A stretch of 64,000 nucleotides of DNA from Balneolaceae bacterium (GTDB taxonomy: Bacteria; Bacteroidota; Rhodothermia; Balneolales; Balneolaceae). The stretch's first letter is position 1. Every line of letters begins with the position of its first letter. The translations under genes were made by a program, and so were the position numbers. Where the stretch lies: assembly GCA_007134695.1 (NCBI GenBank), contig SLKI01000015.1, positions 1 to 64,000 of the forward strand, in the 5' to 3' direction. Of this stretch, positions 33,457 through 43,009 are shown piece by piece. The notes under the pieces were generated by a model. It saw only the letters and a list, made by a program, of their open reading frames with translations. It searched no databases and was not told the DNA's origin.

Positions 33457-34119
33457 ATGGATATTTTTAAACTGATTTATGAGCACGACCTCCGGCTCGA
33501 CCGTTTACGCGAACGGCAGACTGATCGAAAAACACCCGAGACAGGTTCATCGATCGAGGCGTTCCTGAAGCCGGACCCGACCTATTCCAAATTTTATATC
33601 ACCGGCACTCGAATCGACAAACCGGAATTCGGCCTCGATGTTCTATCCCGTTACACCGATCTGGTCGACAAGTTACAGGCGGGCCTGGAACCCTGCCGTT
33701 ACTTTTCTCCATCCGGGGAAGTTGACAGCTTCCATGAGTTGGTCAACGCACTTGACGTATGGCAGGCCGGCCTACTGACCCGGCAAGGTGAACCGGAAAG
33801 CGATCTGGAACAACTGGCTATTGACCACGAAAGTAACGTAGGCCATAAAAAAGATGCGTTACGACAGGCATTGAAACGCAATGAACTGGTTCTCTATAAA
33901 GAGCAGGCAAAAAACGGGTTTGACCTTCACCTCTTTACCGAAACGAACATCTACCGGAATCTTTTCTACCCCCTTCAGAAGCTGGTAAATGACTCTTTTC
34001 GCTTCTTCAGTATCAACGGTAAACGGATCCGCTCAGAACAGAAGTTCTATTTTGAAACCTGGGCTCTGGACCGGCCCCCTCACGGAATCGAAGAGGTCTT
34101 TAAAGAGACTGTTCTCTGA
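33457..34119 (+). CDS. Uncharacterised protein, 220 residues
   Basis: The start is set at ATG 33457 (MDIFKLIYEHDLRL); the frame is open further back but only across the terminator. The product is soluble, with no signal or membrane segment. The N-terminal half is mixed (FYITGTRIDKPEFGLDVLS) and the middle and C-terminus are helical and charged (KKDALRQALKRNELVLYKEQ). I do not recognise the family. Codon use matches its neighbours. It is a short single-gene unit; the convergent methyltransferase gene follows. Confidence 0.6.
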   Translation: MDIFKLIYEHDLRLDRLRERQTDRKTPETGSSIEAFLKPDPTYSKFYITGTRIDKPEFGLDVLSRYTDLVDKLQAGLEPCRYFSPSGEVDSFHELVNALDVWQAGLLTRQGEPESDLEQLAIDHESNVGHKKDALRQALKRNELVLYKEQAKNGFDLHLFTETNIYRNLFYPLQKLVNDSFRFFSINGKRIRSEQKFYFETWALDRPPHGIEEVFKETVL

Positions 34120-34208
34120 GCTGTCGATGCTGTGTGCGCCTTGTATCACTCGACCTTTAAAGTCTGGTCTAAAATCATCTCTTTAGCCATTAGACGACCG
34201 GGCAGCCG

Positions 34209-34949
34209 CTACTTCTTCCTCACCACCATCAGCAGCCGGGTACTGGATTCGGGATTAAAACTGCCTCCGTGATAGTCCCCGAAAATCTTTTCGATCTCGA
34301 AACCGGCCCGATGAAACTGCTCCAGAAACCACTCCAGATCGTAGAGTTTTACCCGTTCCGTATAGACTTTCGGTTCCTGCATCTCCTCTCCTTCAAAAGT
34401 GATCCTCTTGTGGACCATATCGTTTTCAATGTAGCGCCTGATCTGGTAGGAGATCTCCCTGAACTCTCCACTACCTTCCGGTTCATAGTTACTTCTAACC
34501 CAATCGGCGTTCAGGTAGTCGATCATAAAAATTCCCCCTCTCCTCAACATTTGATGGACACTGCTAAAAACTTTCAGGTTTTCCTCATCATCTTCAAAAT
34601 ATCCAAATGAAGTGAACAGGTTAAAAACTGCGTCAAATTCTCCGGGCAGCGGATCTCTCATATCTCCGACCCGGAATGTTACATTCTCCAGGCCTCTTGC
34701 TTCGGCCTTTTCCCTCGCTTTACGGATCGCCTCTTCCGCCTGGTCGATACCTGTCACCTGATAGCCTTTTTCGGCCAGAGTCAGCGAATGACGACCGCGC
34801 CCGCATCCCAAATCCAGGATTCGGGTGTAAGTCGGCTTCGGAATTATCGACTCAACCAGCTCTACCAGTCTTGCCGCCTCTTCCTCATTCCGATTCGCAT
34901 ATAAAAGATCGTATAACGGACTGTCGAACCACTCTTCGAACCAATTCAT
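34209..34949 (-). CDS. Class I SAM-dependent methyltransferase
   Basis: 246 residues. SAM-binding motif I is ILDLGCGRGRHSLTLAEKGY (about residues 43-62), followed by VTGIDQAEEAI, FRVGDMRD and the motif around FDAVFNLFTSFGYF. The C-terminal part resembles members acting on small molecules or proteins of unknown type. The substrate cannot be named. It is a single gene, divergent from pyrF with about 150 bases between. Confidence 0.85.
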   Translation of the reverse strand: MNWFEEWFDSPLYDLLYANRNEEEAARLVELVESIIPKPTYTRILDLGCGRGRHSLTLAEKGYQVTGIDQAEEAIRKAREKAEARGLENVTFRVGDMRDPLPGEFDAVFNLFTSFGYFEDDEENLKVFSSVHQMLRRGGIFMIDYLNADWVRSNYEPEGSGEFREISYQIRRYIENDMVHKRITFEGEEMQEPKVYTERVKLYDLEWFLEQFHRAGFEIEKIFGDYHGGSFNPESSTRLLMVVRKK

Positions 34950-35102
34950 ACAGGGCGGTTGATTACCAGGTTACTCTTCATAAAAACGACTGACGGCCAA
35001 CATCCTGACGCTCGATACCGGCGGCCTGAATATATGAATCCGAAATTCAAGTTATCGGATTAATCTTTATCTTCACGGCCGTCAACCTACGAAAATCACT
35101 TC

Positions 35103-35945
35103 ATGGAGTTTAACAAAAAGCTGCACAAAGCTGTACAATCAGCCGAGTCCATTCTCTGTGTCGGACTCGATCCCAATCCAGCCCGGATTCCGGACTCTTT
35201 CAAGGCGCACTTTGACAAACCTGAAACGATGGTCGTCGAGTTCTGCAGCCAGATCATTGACGCTACCAGCGCCTACTGCTGCGCCTTTAAACCGAACCTG
35301 GCTTTTTTTGAAGCCTTGGGTGCACGCGGCCTTGAGGCCTTCCAGTCTGTTCTGAATCAAATCCCGGATGGCAAAATCGTCATTGCAGATGCAAAGCGGG
35401 GGGATATCGGCTCAACCGCCGAATTCTATAAAAAAGCCTATTTCGAGCAGTTCGACGTAGATGCCATAACACTCAATCCGCTGATGGGTTTTGATACGCT
35501 CGACCCTTTTCTTGATCGTCCCGACAAGGCAGTTTACTCCCTGGTATTGACATCCAACCCCGGATCGAACGATCTTTTGCTGAGGCGGTTCGAAGGCCGT
35601 CTTTCCCTGGCAGAATACATTGCCGGGCAGTTATCGAGAAAGTCGGAAAAGAGCGCCGGCCATCTTGGCATGGTGATCGGCGCCACCCACTCCGATGCAC
35701 TTGAACAGGTTCTTGGATCCTATCCGGAAGCTTCACTGCTGATACCGGGCATCGGTTCCCAGGGCGGCTCCGTATCGGACCTGGAGAGATCTCTGGCTGC
35801 CCATAAAGGGATCCCGCTTGTAAGCTCCAGCCGCTCGATTCTCTATGCCGGCGAGGGAGGGAATAAGTGGAAAGATGATGTTGCAAAAGCGGCAAAAAAG
35901 ACCAGCAAGGAGCTTAAGTCGATCACCAAACGTTTTCTGGAATGA
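35103..35945 (+). CDS. pyrF: Orotidine 5'-phosphate decarboxylase, type 2
   Basis: Last step of UMP synthesis. 280 residues, the length of the type 2 branch. The catalytic DAKRGDIGSTAEFYKKAYF block with the Lys-Asp network is clear, along with LCVGLDPNP, LTLNPLMG-like ITLNPLMGFDTL, LTSNPGSNDL and IPGIGSQGG near the phosphate site. It is followed by rnhA 80 bases later on the same strand. Confidence 0.94.
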   Translation: MEFNKKLHKAVQSAESILCVGLDPNPARIPDSFKAHFDKPETMVVEFCSQIIDATSAYCCAFKPNLAFFEALGARGLEAFQSVLNQIPDGKIVIADAKRGDIGSTAEFYKKAYFEQFDVDAITLNPLMGFDTLDPFLDRPDKAVYSLVLTSNPGSNDLLLRRFEGRLSLAEYIAGQLSRKSEKSAGHLGMVIGATHSDALEQVLGSYPEASLLIPGIGSQGGSVSDLERSLAAHKGIPLVSSSRSILYAGEGGNKWKDDVAKAAKKTSKELKSITKRFLE

Positions 35946-36025
35946 CAGCACTTACTCAGCCCTCATCCGGCTGAAGTAACAGGCCGAATATCATAAGTTC
36001 TCAACCCTCAATATTTCTTATCAAT

Positions 36026-36472
36026 ATGACCCGCAAGCCAGAAGTCACGATCTACACCGACGGTGCCTGCAGCGGTAATCCGGGGCCGGGCGGCTGGGGA
36101 GCTCTTCTGATCTGGAACAGCAGGGAGAAAGAGATTTCCGGCGGTGAGCCGGAGACTACCAATAACAGAATGGAGATGACAGCTGTGATCAAAGCTCTTC
36201 AGAGTCTGAAGAAGCCGTGCCGCGCCAAGGTTCACAGCGACAGTGCATTGCTGGTCAACGCTTTCCGAAAAGGCTGGATCGACGACTGGCAGATGAGAGG
36301 ATGGCGCAAATCAAATAAAAAACCGGTTGAAAACCGGGATCTTTGGGAAGAGATGCTCAAAGCGATGGAACCTCACGATGTGAGCTGGATCAAAGTAAAA
36401 GGGCATGCAGACAACGAACTGAACAATCGAGTCGACCGTCTCGCCGTAGAAGCCTCGAAGAGATATCAGTAG
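36026..36472 (+). CDS. rnhA: Ribonuclease HI
   Basis: Degrades RNA in RNA-DNA hybrids. 148 residues with the start YTDGACSGNPGPGGW (catalytic Asp), NNRMEMTAVIKAL (Glu), VHSDSALLVN (Asp) and VKGHADNELNNRVDRLA (His and final Asp). All catalytic acidic residues are in place. It converges on tsaD with 31 bases between. Confidence 0.95.
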   Translation: MTRKPEVTIYTDGACSGNPGPGGWGALLIWNSREKEISGGEPETTNNRMEMTAVIKALQSLKKPCRAKVHSDSALLVNAFRKGWIDDWQMRGWRKSNKKPVENRDLWEEMLKAMEPHDVSWIKVKGHADNELNNRVDRLAVEASKRYQ

Positions 36473-36503
36473 CTTGTGAGCGAAACTTACTTCCGTTAAT
36501 TTT

Positions 36504-37502
36504 TCAGGGCATTCGGGCAAACGGCCGGACACCCAGACCCAACTCCTCTTCACCGATCGCCTCCTCTTCCATTTTCATCAATCCGGTAATGGCGATCATC
36601 GCCGCATTATCCGTACAATACTCCATTCGCGGAATCAATAGCTCAACCCCCATTACGTCGGCAGCCGATTTTGCCTTTATTCTGAGCATACTGTTGGCCG
36701 AGACCCCGCCTGCCAGCATTACCGTCTCCACTCCGGTCTGCTCAGCCGCCCGGCGCAGTTTGACCGAAAGCACTTCGGTAATCGCCTGGCTCACACTTGC
36801 ACAGATATCATCAAGATGGTTCTGTACAAAATCTTCCCCCTTCTCCTCCACATAGTAGAGCAAACTGGTCTTTAGGCCGGAGAAGCTGAATTCAAACCCT
36901 TCGCGAATCATTGCTCTCGGGAAGCTGTGAAAGTCCGGATCTCCATTCTGCGAACGGCGATCGATCTCCGGGCCGGCCGGATAGGCAAGTCCGAGCAGTT
37001 TGCCGATCTTGTCGAACGCTTCACCGGCCGCATCATCCCGGGTTTTACCCAAAACCCGGTGGTCGAACGGACGTGGAACATGAACCAGCCGCGTATGTCC
37101 ACCGGAAACGATCAGGCAAACAAACGGGTATCGAGGCTCATGGTCTATGAAATTGGAATAGATATGTGCATCGATATGGTTCACCCCGACGAGCGGTACC
37201 CTGCATGCAAGAGAGAGTCCTTTGGCAAAGCAGAGGCCGACCAGAAGGGAACCCATCAGGCCGGGCCCGCTGGTTACGGCAATCAGGTCGACGTCGTCGC
37301 GATCTGTACCCGCCTCCTCCAGCGCCTGTTTCACAGTCGGCGTTATTCGGGTGTGATGGGCACGCGAAGCCAGTTCCGGAACAATTCCGCCAAATTTCTC
37401 ATGGATGGTTTGTGATGCGATCACATTGGAACGGATCCCGTCCGGTGTATAGACCGCCGCTGCAGTTTCATCGCAGGAAGATTCGATACCCAGTACGATC
37501 AT
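36504..37502 (-). CDS. tsaD: tRNA threonylcarbamoyladenosine transferase subunit TsaD
   Basis: Transfers threonylcarbamoyl to A37 of ANN-decoding tRNAs. 332 residues from ATG 37502; a TTG two codons earlier is less likely. Signatures: LGIESSCDETAAAVY, the metal-binding VNHIDAHIYS (HxxxH), VSGGHTRLV, and C-terminal CTDNAAMIA. This is a universal housekeeping gene. The last 10 residues end GVRPFARMP. Confidence 0.95.
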   Translation of the reverse strand: MIVLGIESSCDETAAAVYTPDGIRSNVIASQTIHEKFGGIVPELASRAHHTRITPTVKQALEEAGTDRDDVDLIAVTSGPGLMGSLLVGLCFAKGLSLACRVPLVGVNHIDAHIYSNFIDHEPRYPFVCLIVSGGHTRLVHVPRPFDHRVLGKTRDDAAGEAFDKIGKLLGLAYPAGPEIDRRSQNGDPDFHSFPRAMIREGFEFSFSGLKTSLLYYVEEKGEDFVQNHLDDICASVSQAITEVLSVKLRRAAEQTGVETVMLAGGVSANSMLRIKAKSAADVMGVELLIPRMEYCTDNAAMIAITGLMKMEEEAIGEEELGLGVRPFARMP

Positions 37503-37706
37503 TTGCAAAGAGATTCAGAGCTGTAATAAGTTCTCAAAGAATGGCAGAATTTTTTGCCACCCTTCACAGATAAACAGGAAAATAAGCAGAAGTATGGTTT
37601 GATGAAGACAATTTGAACAGAACTTGCCAGAATCCCCATTTTCTCCTTTTTTAGAGCACCTGACCAGAGTTTATAAAACCAACCCGAAACTGAAAACGCA
37701 ATAGAT

Positions 37707-38732
37707 ATGAAGATTCAAAGTGTTACAACCCGGCTTGTCGGTGCGATCCTGCTGTTCGCTCTTCTGATGACAGCTAACCCTGCAGCAGCCTATTTCCTAT
37801 CGGATCCGGAAGAAGAAACCGTTAAGTCCGATGAAGGGGTAGAAACAGCGAACCTGACTCCGCTTGAAATCAATCGGGATCAACTTGTCGAAATGGCGGT
37901 TACCGGCTATGTCCGTGAACCCTTTATCACCAGTGCCGTCTACAGAATTTCACCCGAAGGTACGGTGAGATCACTTCCAGGTACCGGCAGCATTACCTAC
38001 AACTACCGCGTCGGTGACTCGGCAGTCGATATGGCTGGTGATCACGTCGAACCTTCCGTCAGTATCACTAATGACGGTGCGGATCAGCGTGCACTTAACG
38101 TACTGGCCCAGATCGGAAACAAAGTTCAAGTTATTTCGGGTGAGGCGCGTGGCCATGCAGGTACGGTGATCGGTAAGCATGGCGGAATTGAAAATGTGAT
38201 GGTCGAGTTCGACGACGAAGTGTATGATCTGCTTAATATCGGTGACAGGATGCAGCTTCGTGTTGTAGGCCTCGGAATGGAAGCGCTAAACGGCAACGAC
38301 CTCCACATGCGAAATATCTCCCCGCGACTTGTGGACGCACTGACTGAGAACGGCATGGGCTTTGACGATGATGAAAAACTGGTTGTGCCGGTTACTCACA
38401 TCATCCCGGCCAAGATCATGGGATCCGGCCTTGGGCGAAATCAGGTCCACTCCGGTGACTACGATATTCAGATGTTTGACGAAGGGATCGTTGAGCGATA
38501 CAACCTTGATCAATTGCGGTTTGGTGATATCGTAGCGATTCAAAATGCCGACAATGCACATGGCCGGATCTATCGCGAGGGCGCCTGGACAATCGGAGTG
38601 GTCGTACACGGCATCAGTACGGTTGCCGGACACGGGCCCGGGGTAACTGCCCTGATCACCTCCCCTTCAGGCCAGATCGAACCGTATATCGATGAGCAGT
38701 CTAACCTGAAATACCTGCTTGATTTGCGATAG
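37707..38732 (+). CDS. DUF4438-domain protein with signal peptide
   Basis: 341 residues. An N-terminal signal (RLVGAILLFALLMTANPAAA) is followed by a DUF4438-type body. A KOW/SH3-like stretch (GEARGHAGTVIGKHGGIENV) lies at about residue 150, and conserved glycine-rich blocks (SGLGRNQVHSGDYDIQM, HGISTVAGHGPGV) follow. DUF4438 proteins usually lack a signal, so export is notable here. Function unknown. A strong terminator follows. Confidence 0.75.
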   Translation: MKIQSVTTRLVGAILLFALLMTANPAAAYFLSDPEEETVKSDEGVETANLTPLEINRDQLVEMAVTGYVREPFITSAVYRISPEGTVRSLPGTGSITYNYRVGDSAVDMAGDHVEPSVSITNDGADQRALNVLAQIGNKVQVISGEARGHAGTVIGKHGGIENVMVEFDDEVYDLLNIGDRMQLRVVGLGMEALNGNDLHMRNISPRLVDALTENGMGFDDDEKLVVPVTHIIPAKIMGSGLGRNQVHSGDYDIQMFDEGIVERYNLDQLRFGDIVAIQNADNAHGRIYREGAWTIGVVVHGISTVAGHGPGVTALITSPSGQIEPYIDEQSNLKYLLDLR

Positions 38733-38806
38733 TTGCCGCTTGAACTTCTGCTGATCGTCGGCTGACTTGCCGATGGCGGTCTTCATGATGGCCGGTATTA
38801 AATCAG

Positions 38807-38880
38807 AAAGGGGCCATTCGACGCCAGCATCCGGGATCTGATCCCGTTTCGCCTGAAGTCGAATGACCCCTTTTTTTTGT
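38807..38880 (+). terminator. Terminator after the DUF4438 gene
   Basis: A long stem AAAGGGGCCATTCGAC (38807-38822) pairs with GTCGAATGACCCCTTT (38858-38873) with one mismatch, and is followed by a run of T. The loop carries its own hairpin, CGGGAT/ATCCCG. A very strong intrinsic terminator. Confidence 0.9.
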
Positions 38881-38905
38881 GATTGACCATTTTTAGTGAT
38901 GAAGA

Positions 38906-38930
38906 CAGGCCGATTCAGAACATCGGCCTG
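38906..38930 (-). terminator. Hairpin downstream of dnaK, possible terminator
   Basis: A perfect 9-bp stem CAGGCCGAT/ATCGGCCTG has a 7-base loop and lies 70 bases beyond the dnaK stop on the minus strand. No clean U tract follows, so termination efficiency is uncertain. Confidence 0.45.
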
Positions 38931-38999
38931 GCAGAATCGGAGAATGTGCACTGACCTCACAGAATCAGGTCAATACACCGGCCTGAAAAATATGGAATA

Positions 39000-40946
39000 C
39001 TACTTCTTCTCCTCATCTTCCTCATCCTCGTCTACCACTTCGAAGTCGGCGTCCACTGCATCGCTTTCAGCGGGCTCTTCGGTTGCCTCTTCACCGGCAG
39101 CTGCACCGTTTTCACCGGCAGCTTCACCCTGCTCTTGAGCCTGTTCGCTTGCCTGGTAGATCTCCTGGGAAGCGTTGGCCCACGCCTGGTTGACCTCTTC
39201 GATCGCGGCGTCCAGCTCATCCATCTTCTCCTCATTCTTCAATTTTTCGAGATTGTCAACCGCCTCTTCGATGCGGGTCTTGTTCTCTTCGGAGATCTTT
39301 TCGCCGTACTCATCGAGTTGTTTTCTGGTGGAAAAGATCAGGTTGTCGGCCTTGTTCATCTTTTCAACCTGTTCTCGAATCTTCTTATCCTCTTCGGCGT
39401 GTTCTTCGGCAGACTGCTTCATCTTGTCGACCTCCTCTTCGCTCAGACCGGAACTCTGTTCGATTCGGATGCTCTGCTCCTTGCCGGTGCCTTTATCTTT
39501 GGCACTAACACTAAGGACACCGTTTGCATCGATATCGAAGGTCACTTCGATCTGCGGCACTCCGCGCGGAGCCGGGGGTATGCCGTCGAGATGGAAACGT
39601 CCTAGTGTTCTGTTGTCCTGAGCCTTGGCCCTCTCACCCTGCAGCACATGAATCTCCACACTGCTCTGGTTGTCGGCCGCGGTTGAAAAGACTTCCGTCT
39701 TACTGGTTGGTATTGTCGTATTCGACTCGATCAGCTTGGTCATCACACCGCCGAGAGTTTCGATACCCAGAGTCAGTGGTGTTACGTCGAGCAGTACCAC
39801 ATCGTCAACATCACCAGACATCACGCCACCCTGAATGGCAGCACCCACGGCGACCACTTCATCGGGGTTGACGCCCTTACTCGGCTCCTTGCCGAAGAAC
39901 TCCTGGACAACTTCCTGAATCTTCGGAATCCGGGTCGAACCACCGACCAGAATCACCTGATCGATCTCCTCTTTTTTCAGTCCGGCATCCTTCATCGCTT
40001 TTTCACACGGGCCAACGGTGCGCTGCACCAGATCGTCCACCAGTTGTTCAAACTTTGAACGGGTGATGTCGATATTCAGATGCTTCGGCCCCGAATCGGT
40101 TGCCGTGATGAACGGCAGGTTTACATTCGTTTTCTGGGAGCTGGAGAGCTCGATCTTGGCCTTTTCGGCAGCATCCTTGAGACGCTGCATGGCCATCGGA
40201 TCCTCCTTCAGGTCAACACCTTCATCCTTCTTGAACTCGGAGGCAAAAAAATCGATCAGTTTCTGGTCAAAGTCGTCGCCGCCCAAGTGTGTATCTCCGC
40301 TGGTCGACTTGACTTCGAACACACCGTCGCCCAGTTCCAGAATGGATACGTCGAACGTACCTCCACCCAGATCATAAACAACGATCGTCTGATCATCCTC
40401 TTTCTTGTCCAAACCATATGCCAGGGAAGCAGCTGTCGGTTCGTTGATAATTCGTTTGACGTCGAGTCCGGCGATTTTTCCCGCCTCCTGCGTCGCCTTC
40501 CGCTGCGCGTCGTTAAAATAGGCGGGTACAGTTACAATCGCGTCGGTCACTTTATCGCCGAGATACTCTTCTGCAGTCTGTTTCATCTTCTGGAGCACCA
40601 TCGCCGAAATCTCCTGAGGTGCGTAAAGGCGGTCGTCTACCTTGACCCGGGCCGTTCCGTCATCCGCTTTGGCCACTTCGTATGAGACCTGGCCGATCTC
40701 CTCTTTCACCTCGTTGTACATACGTCCCATAAATCTCTTGATGGAGGAGATCGTCTTTTCGGGATTTGTGATCGCCTGACGCTTGGCCGGGGCCCCGACC
40801 AGCCTCTCGCCATCCTTGGAAAAAGCGACAACCGAAGGTGTGGTCCGCCCTCCTTCCGAGTTCTGGATCACCACCGGTTCATTCCCTTCCATGACGGCAA
40901 CACAAGAGTTCGTCGTTCCCAAGTCAATTCCTATAATCTTGCCCAT
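39000..40946 (-). CDS. dnaK: Chaperone DnaK (Hsp70)
   Basis: ATP-dependent protein-folding chaperone of the cytoplasm. 648 residues: nucleotide-binding domain with [28 protein letters not shown] and VGGSTRIPK; then linker [13 protein letters not shown], substrate-binding domain and a Glu/Ala-rich disordered tail ending in [10 protein letters not shown]. It lies 106 bases downstream of hsp20 on the same strand, suggesting a heat-shock unit. No grpE or dnaJ is adjacent. No CIRCE element was found upstream. Confidence 0.97.
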   Translation of the reverse strand: MGKIIGIDLGTTNSCVAVMEGNEPVVIQNSEGGRTTPSVVAFSKDGERLVGAPAKRQAITNPEKTISSIKRFMGRMYNEVKEEIGQVSYEVAKADDGTARVKVDDRLYAPQEISAMVLQKMKQTAEEYLGDKVTDAIVTVPAYFNDAQRKATQEAGKIAGLDVKRIINEPTAASLAYGLDKKEDDQTIVVYDLGGGTFDVSILELGDGVFEVKSTSGDTHLGGDDFDQKLIDFFASEFKKDEGVDLKEDPMAMQRLKDAAEKAKIELSSSQKTNVNLPFITATDSGPKHLNIDITRSKFEQLVDDLVQRTVGPCEKAMKDAGLKKEEIDQVILVGGSTRIPKIQEVVQEFFGKEPSKGVNPDEVVAVGAAIQGGVMSGDVDDVVLLDVTPLTLGIETLGGVMTKLIESNTTIPTSKTEVFSTAADNQSSVEIHVLQGERAKAQDNRTLGRFHLDGIPPAPRGVPQIEVTFDIDANGVLSVSAKDKGTGKEQSIRIEQSSGLSEEEVDKMKQSAEEHAEEDKKIREQVEKMNKADNLIFSTRKQLDEYGEKISEENKTRIEEAVDNLEKLKNEEKMDELDAAIEEVNQAWANASQEIYQASEQAQEQGEAAGENGAAAGEEATEEPAESDAVDADFEVVDEDEEDEEKK

Positions 40947-41052
40947 AATTCTGTCTGATTTTGATTTTAAATTTCAATTTCAAAAATGTGGTTGATTTCC
41001 TGAATCTGGATTCAGTGTAATTAGCTGATCCACGGTGTAATTTGGCCCGGGA

Positions 41053-41478
41053 TCAGGAGATCGGAATGGATGTCGAATCACCGGCATCCTCACTCTTTGG
41101 CATGGTAATTCTTAAAACACCATTTCGGAACGATGCAGATGTGTCCGACAGGTCTACATGATCCGGTATGGCAAAGGAGCGGGAGAACGCTCCGGTACTT
41201 CGTTCACGACGTTTGAGCTTCTCATCCTTGTTCAGGTTCAGCTCTCGTTCACCGCTGATTTGAAGTACGTTCTCTTTCAGACTGATCTGGATCTCCTCTT
41301 TTTTCATGCCGGGCAGATCAACCTCGATTTTGTATTCGCTGTCCGATTCTATGATATCGCACCCTGGAGAGAAATCTCCCCCGGCATCCTGAACCGGTAC
41401 AATTCGTTCAACAAATTCCTGTATGTCCCGGCCGAGCCGCGACAATTTTCTTTCAAGGTCTACACTGAAATCGCTCAT
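41053..41478 (-). CDS. Hsp20/alpha-crystallin small heat-shock protein
   Basis: 141 residues with a core alpha-crystallin domain at about 38-135: YKIEVDLPGMKKEEIQISLK, LQISGERE, then a C-terminal beta strand NGVLRITMPKSE and an IPIS tail (the I-x-I oligomer motif). Acts as an ATP-independent holdase. Upstream on the minus strand a TTG and TACCTTG pair gives a weak promoter-like match; no known heat-shock operator is seen. Precedes dnaK. Confidence 0.93.
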   Translation of the reverse strand: MSDFSVDLERKLSRLGRDIQEFVERIVPVQDAGGDFSPGCDIIESDSEYKIEVDLPGMKKEEIQISLKENVLQISGERELNLNKDEKLKRRERSTGAFSRSFAIPDHVDLSDTSASFRNGVLRITMPKSEDAGDSTSIPIS

Positions 41479-41707
41479 GATTCAGATGGTTTTTTCAAGT
41501 TCACAAGGTAAATAGCAACCATGGTGCCAACATTCGAGAGCCGGATTTAAACTGACGTATTGGCATGGAAGTTTTAAAAAAAATGAGGGCATGTCAGAAA
41601 TCCAGACCGATCGTGTCGTACAGACGGGCCAGTTTCCGTTCTCCTGTCATTTTTTCGAACGGATTATTCGGCGTATGAAAATCTCCAAAACGGCGGTCCT
41701 GAATCCA

Positions 41708-43009
41708 TCAGGATGAGGATTTACTGAGCTTCTGCAGATCCTCCCAGAATTGCGGATATGATATGCTTGCCGACTCAGCATTTCGGACCACTGACGCTCC
41801 GTCGGCCATCAAACTGATCACTCCGGCTGCCATGGCAATTCGGTGATCGTGCTCGCTCTCAAACTCTGCGATGTCGGGCTGATGAGTTCCTCTCCCCTGA
41901 ATGACAATGCCATCGTCTCTCTGCTCAAATCGTTCGCCGGCTGCTGCCAGAAGCGACTCCATGGCCGTTAACCGGTCGGTCTCTTTATACCGGAGCTCTG
42001 CAGCACCTGTAATCTCCGACCGGCCTTCTGCAAAGGCCATCGCCACCATCAGCACCGGTAGTTCGTCGATGCAGTTGGGTATGAGTGACGGATCGAGTCG
42101 AACTGCTTTCAGGCTGGAACTGCGAACAGTGATTTCGGCTACCGGTTCGGGCCCTTTAGACTCCATCTCCCGGATTTCAATATCTGCCCCCATCTCCTGC
42201 AATACATGAAGTGCTGCTATTCGTGTGGGGTTAATACCTGCTCCCGAGAGGTGAATTTCCGCATCAGGATGAACAGCCCCTGCTACCAGCCAAAATGCAG
42301 CGGCTGAAAAATCGCCCGGAACCCTGTATTGCTGAAGCGGAACCGGGTGCTCCAGGCTGCTCCGAATCATTCGCTTGCCATCCATGTCTTCCACAGGAAG
42401 GCCGAGCAGACGTTCGGTGTGGTCACGGCTGGGAACTGTTTCCACCACTTCTGTTGGCTTCTCTCCGAACAAACCGGCCAGCAGAACGGCAGATTTAAGC
42501 TGGGCACTCGCTATCGGAAGCGGATAGCGGATCCCTCGGATGCCACGGCCGGAACCGATAACAAGCGGAGCAAACTCCCCGTCACGTCCGTCGATTTCTC
42601 CTCCCATCTCTCTCAGCGGCTCGATAACCCGCCTCATCGTCCGCCGGCTCAACGACGAATCGCCAACCAGTCTCGACGCTACCCCGGCTCCGGCGAGAAT
42701 GCCCGACATCAAACGCATCGTTGTACCCGAGTTTCCGCAGTCCAGATCCCTTTCGGGAGCTGTAAAACCGTTTCTCCCCACACCGTCAATCCGAAGAAGA
42801 TCACCCTCCATTTGAATATTCACACCAAGCTGCTTCAGACAGGAGAGCGTACTCTGGGGGTCGTCTGCATCAGAAAAATTCTGAACCCGGCTGGTTCCTT
42901 CGGCCAAGGCTGCAAACATGGCAGCACGGTGTGAGATCGATTTGTCCGGCGGCAGTTCCAGCCGGCCTTCGAGCCGGCCGGTACCGTGAACGGTCTGCCT
43001 CATCGTCAA
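41708..43009 (-). CDS. aroA: 3-phosphoshikimate 1-carboxyvinyltransferase (EPSP synthase)
   Basis: Sixth step of the shikimate pathway. 433 residues. Signatures: DKSISHRAAMFAALAEG, LDCGNSGTTMRLM, SSLSRRTMRRVIEPLREMGG and LRYKETDRLTAMES. Its ATG overlaps the TGA of the TPR gene by four bases (ATGA), so it is translationally coupled. The frame after its stop stays open for about 35 more codons, noted in the findings. Confidence 0.96.
   Translation of the reverse strand: MTMRQTVHGTGRLEGRLELPPDKSISHRAAMFAALAEGTSRVQNFSDADDPQSTLSCLKQLGVNIQMEGDLLRIDGVGRNGFTAPERDLDCGNSGTTMRLMSGILAGAGVASRLVGDSSLSRRTMRRVIEPLREMGGEIDGRDGEFAPLVIGSGRGIRGIRYPLPIASAQLKSAVLLAGLFGEKPTEVVETVPSRDHTERLLGLPVEDMDGKRMIRSSLEHPVPLQQYRVPGDFSAAAFWLVAGAVHPDAEIHLSGAGINPTRIAALHVLQEMGADIEIREMESKGPEPVAEITVRSSSLKAVRLDPSLIPNCIDELPVLMVAMAFAEGRSEITGAAELRYKETDRLTAMESLLAAAGERFEQRDDGIVIQGRGTHQPDIAEFESEHDHRIAMAAGVISLMADGASVVRNAESASISYPQFWEDLQKLSKSSS

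Noticed and set aside
40947-41590. CIRCE/HrcA operator upstream of dnaK or hsp20
   Set aside because: No TTAGCACTC-N9-GAGTGCTAA-like inverted repeat was found on either strand.
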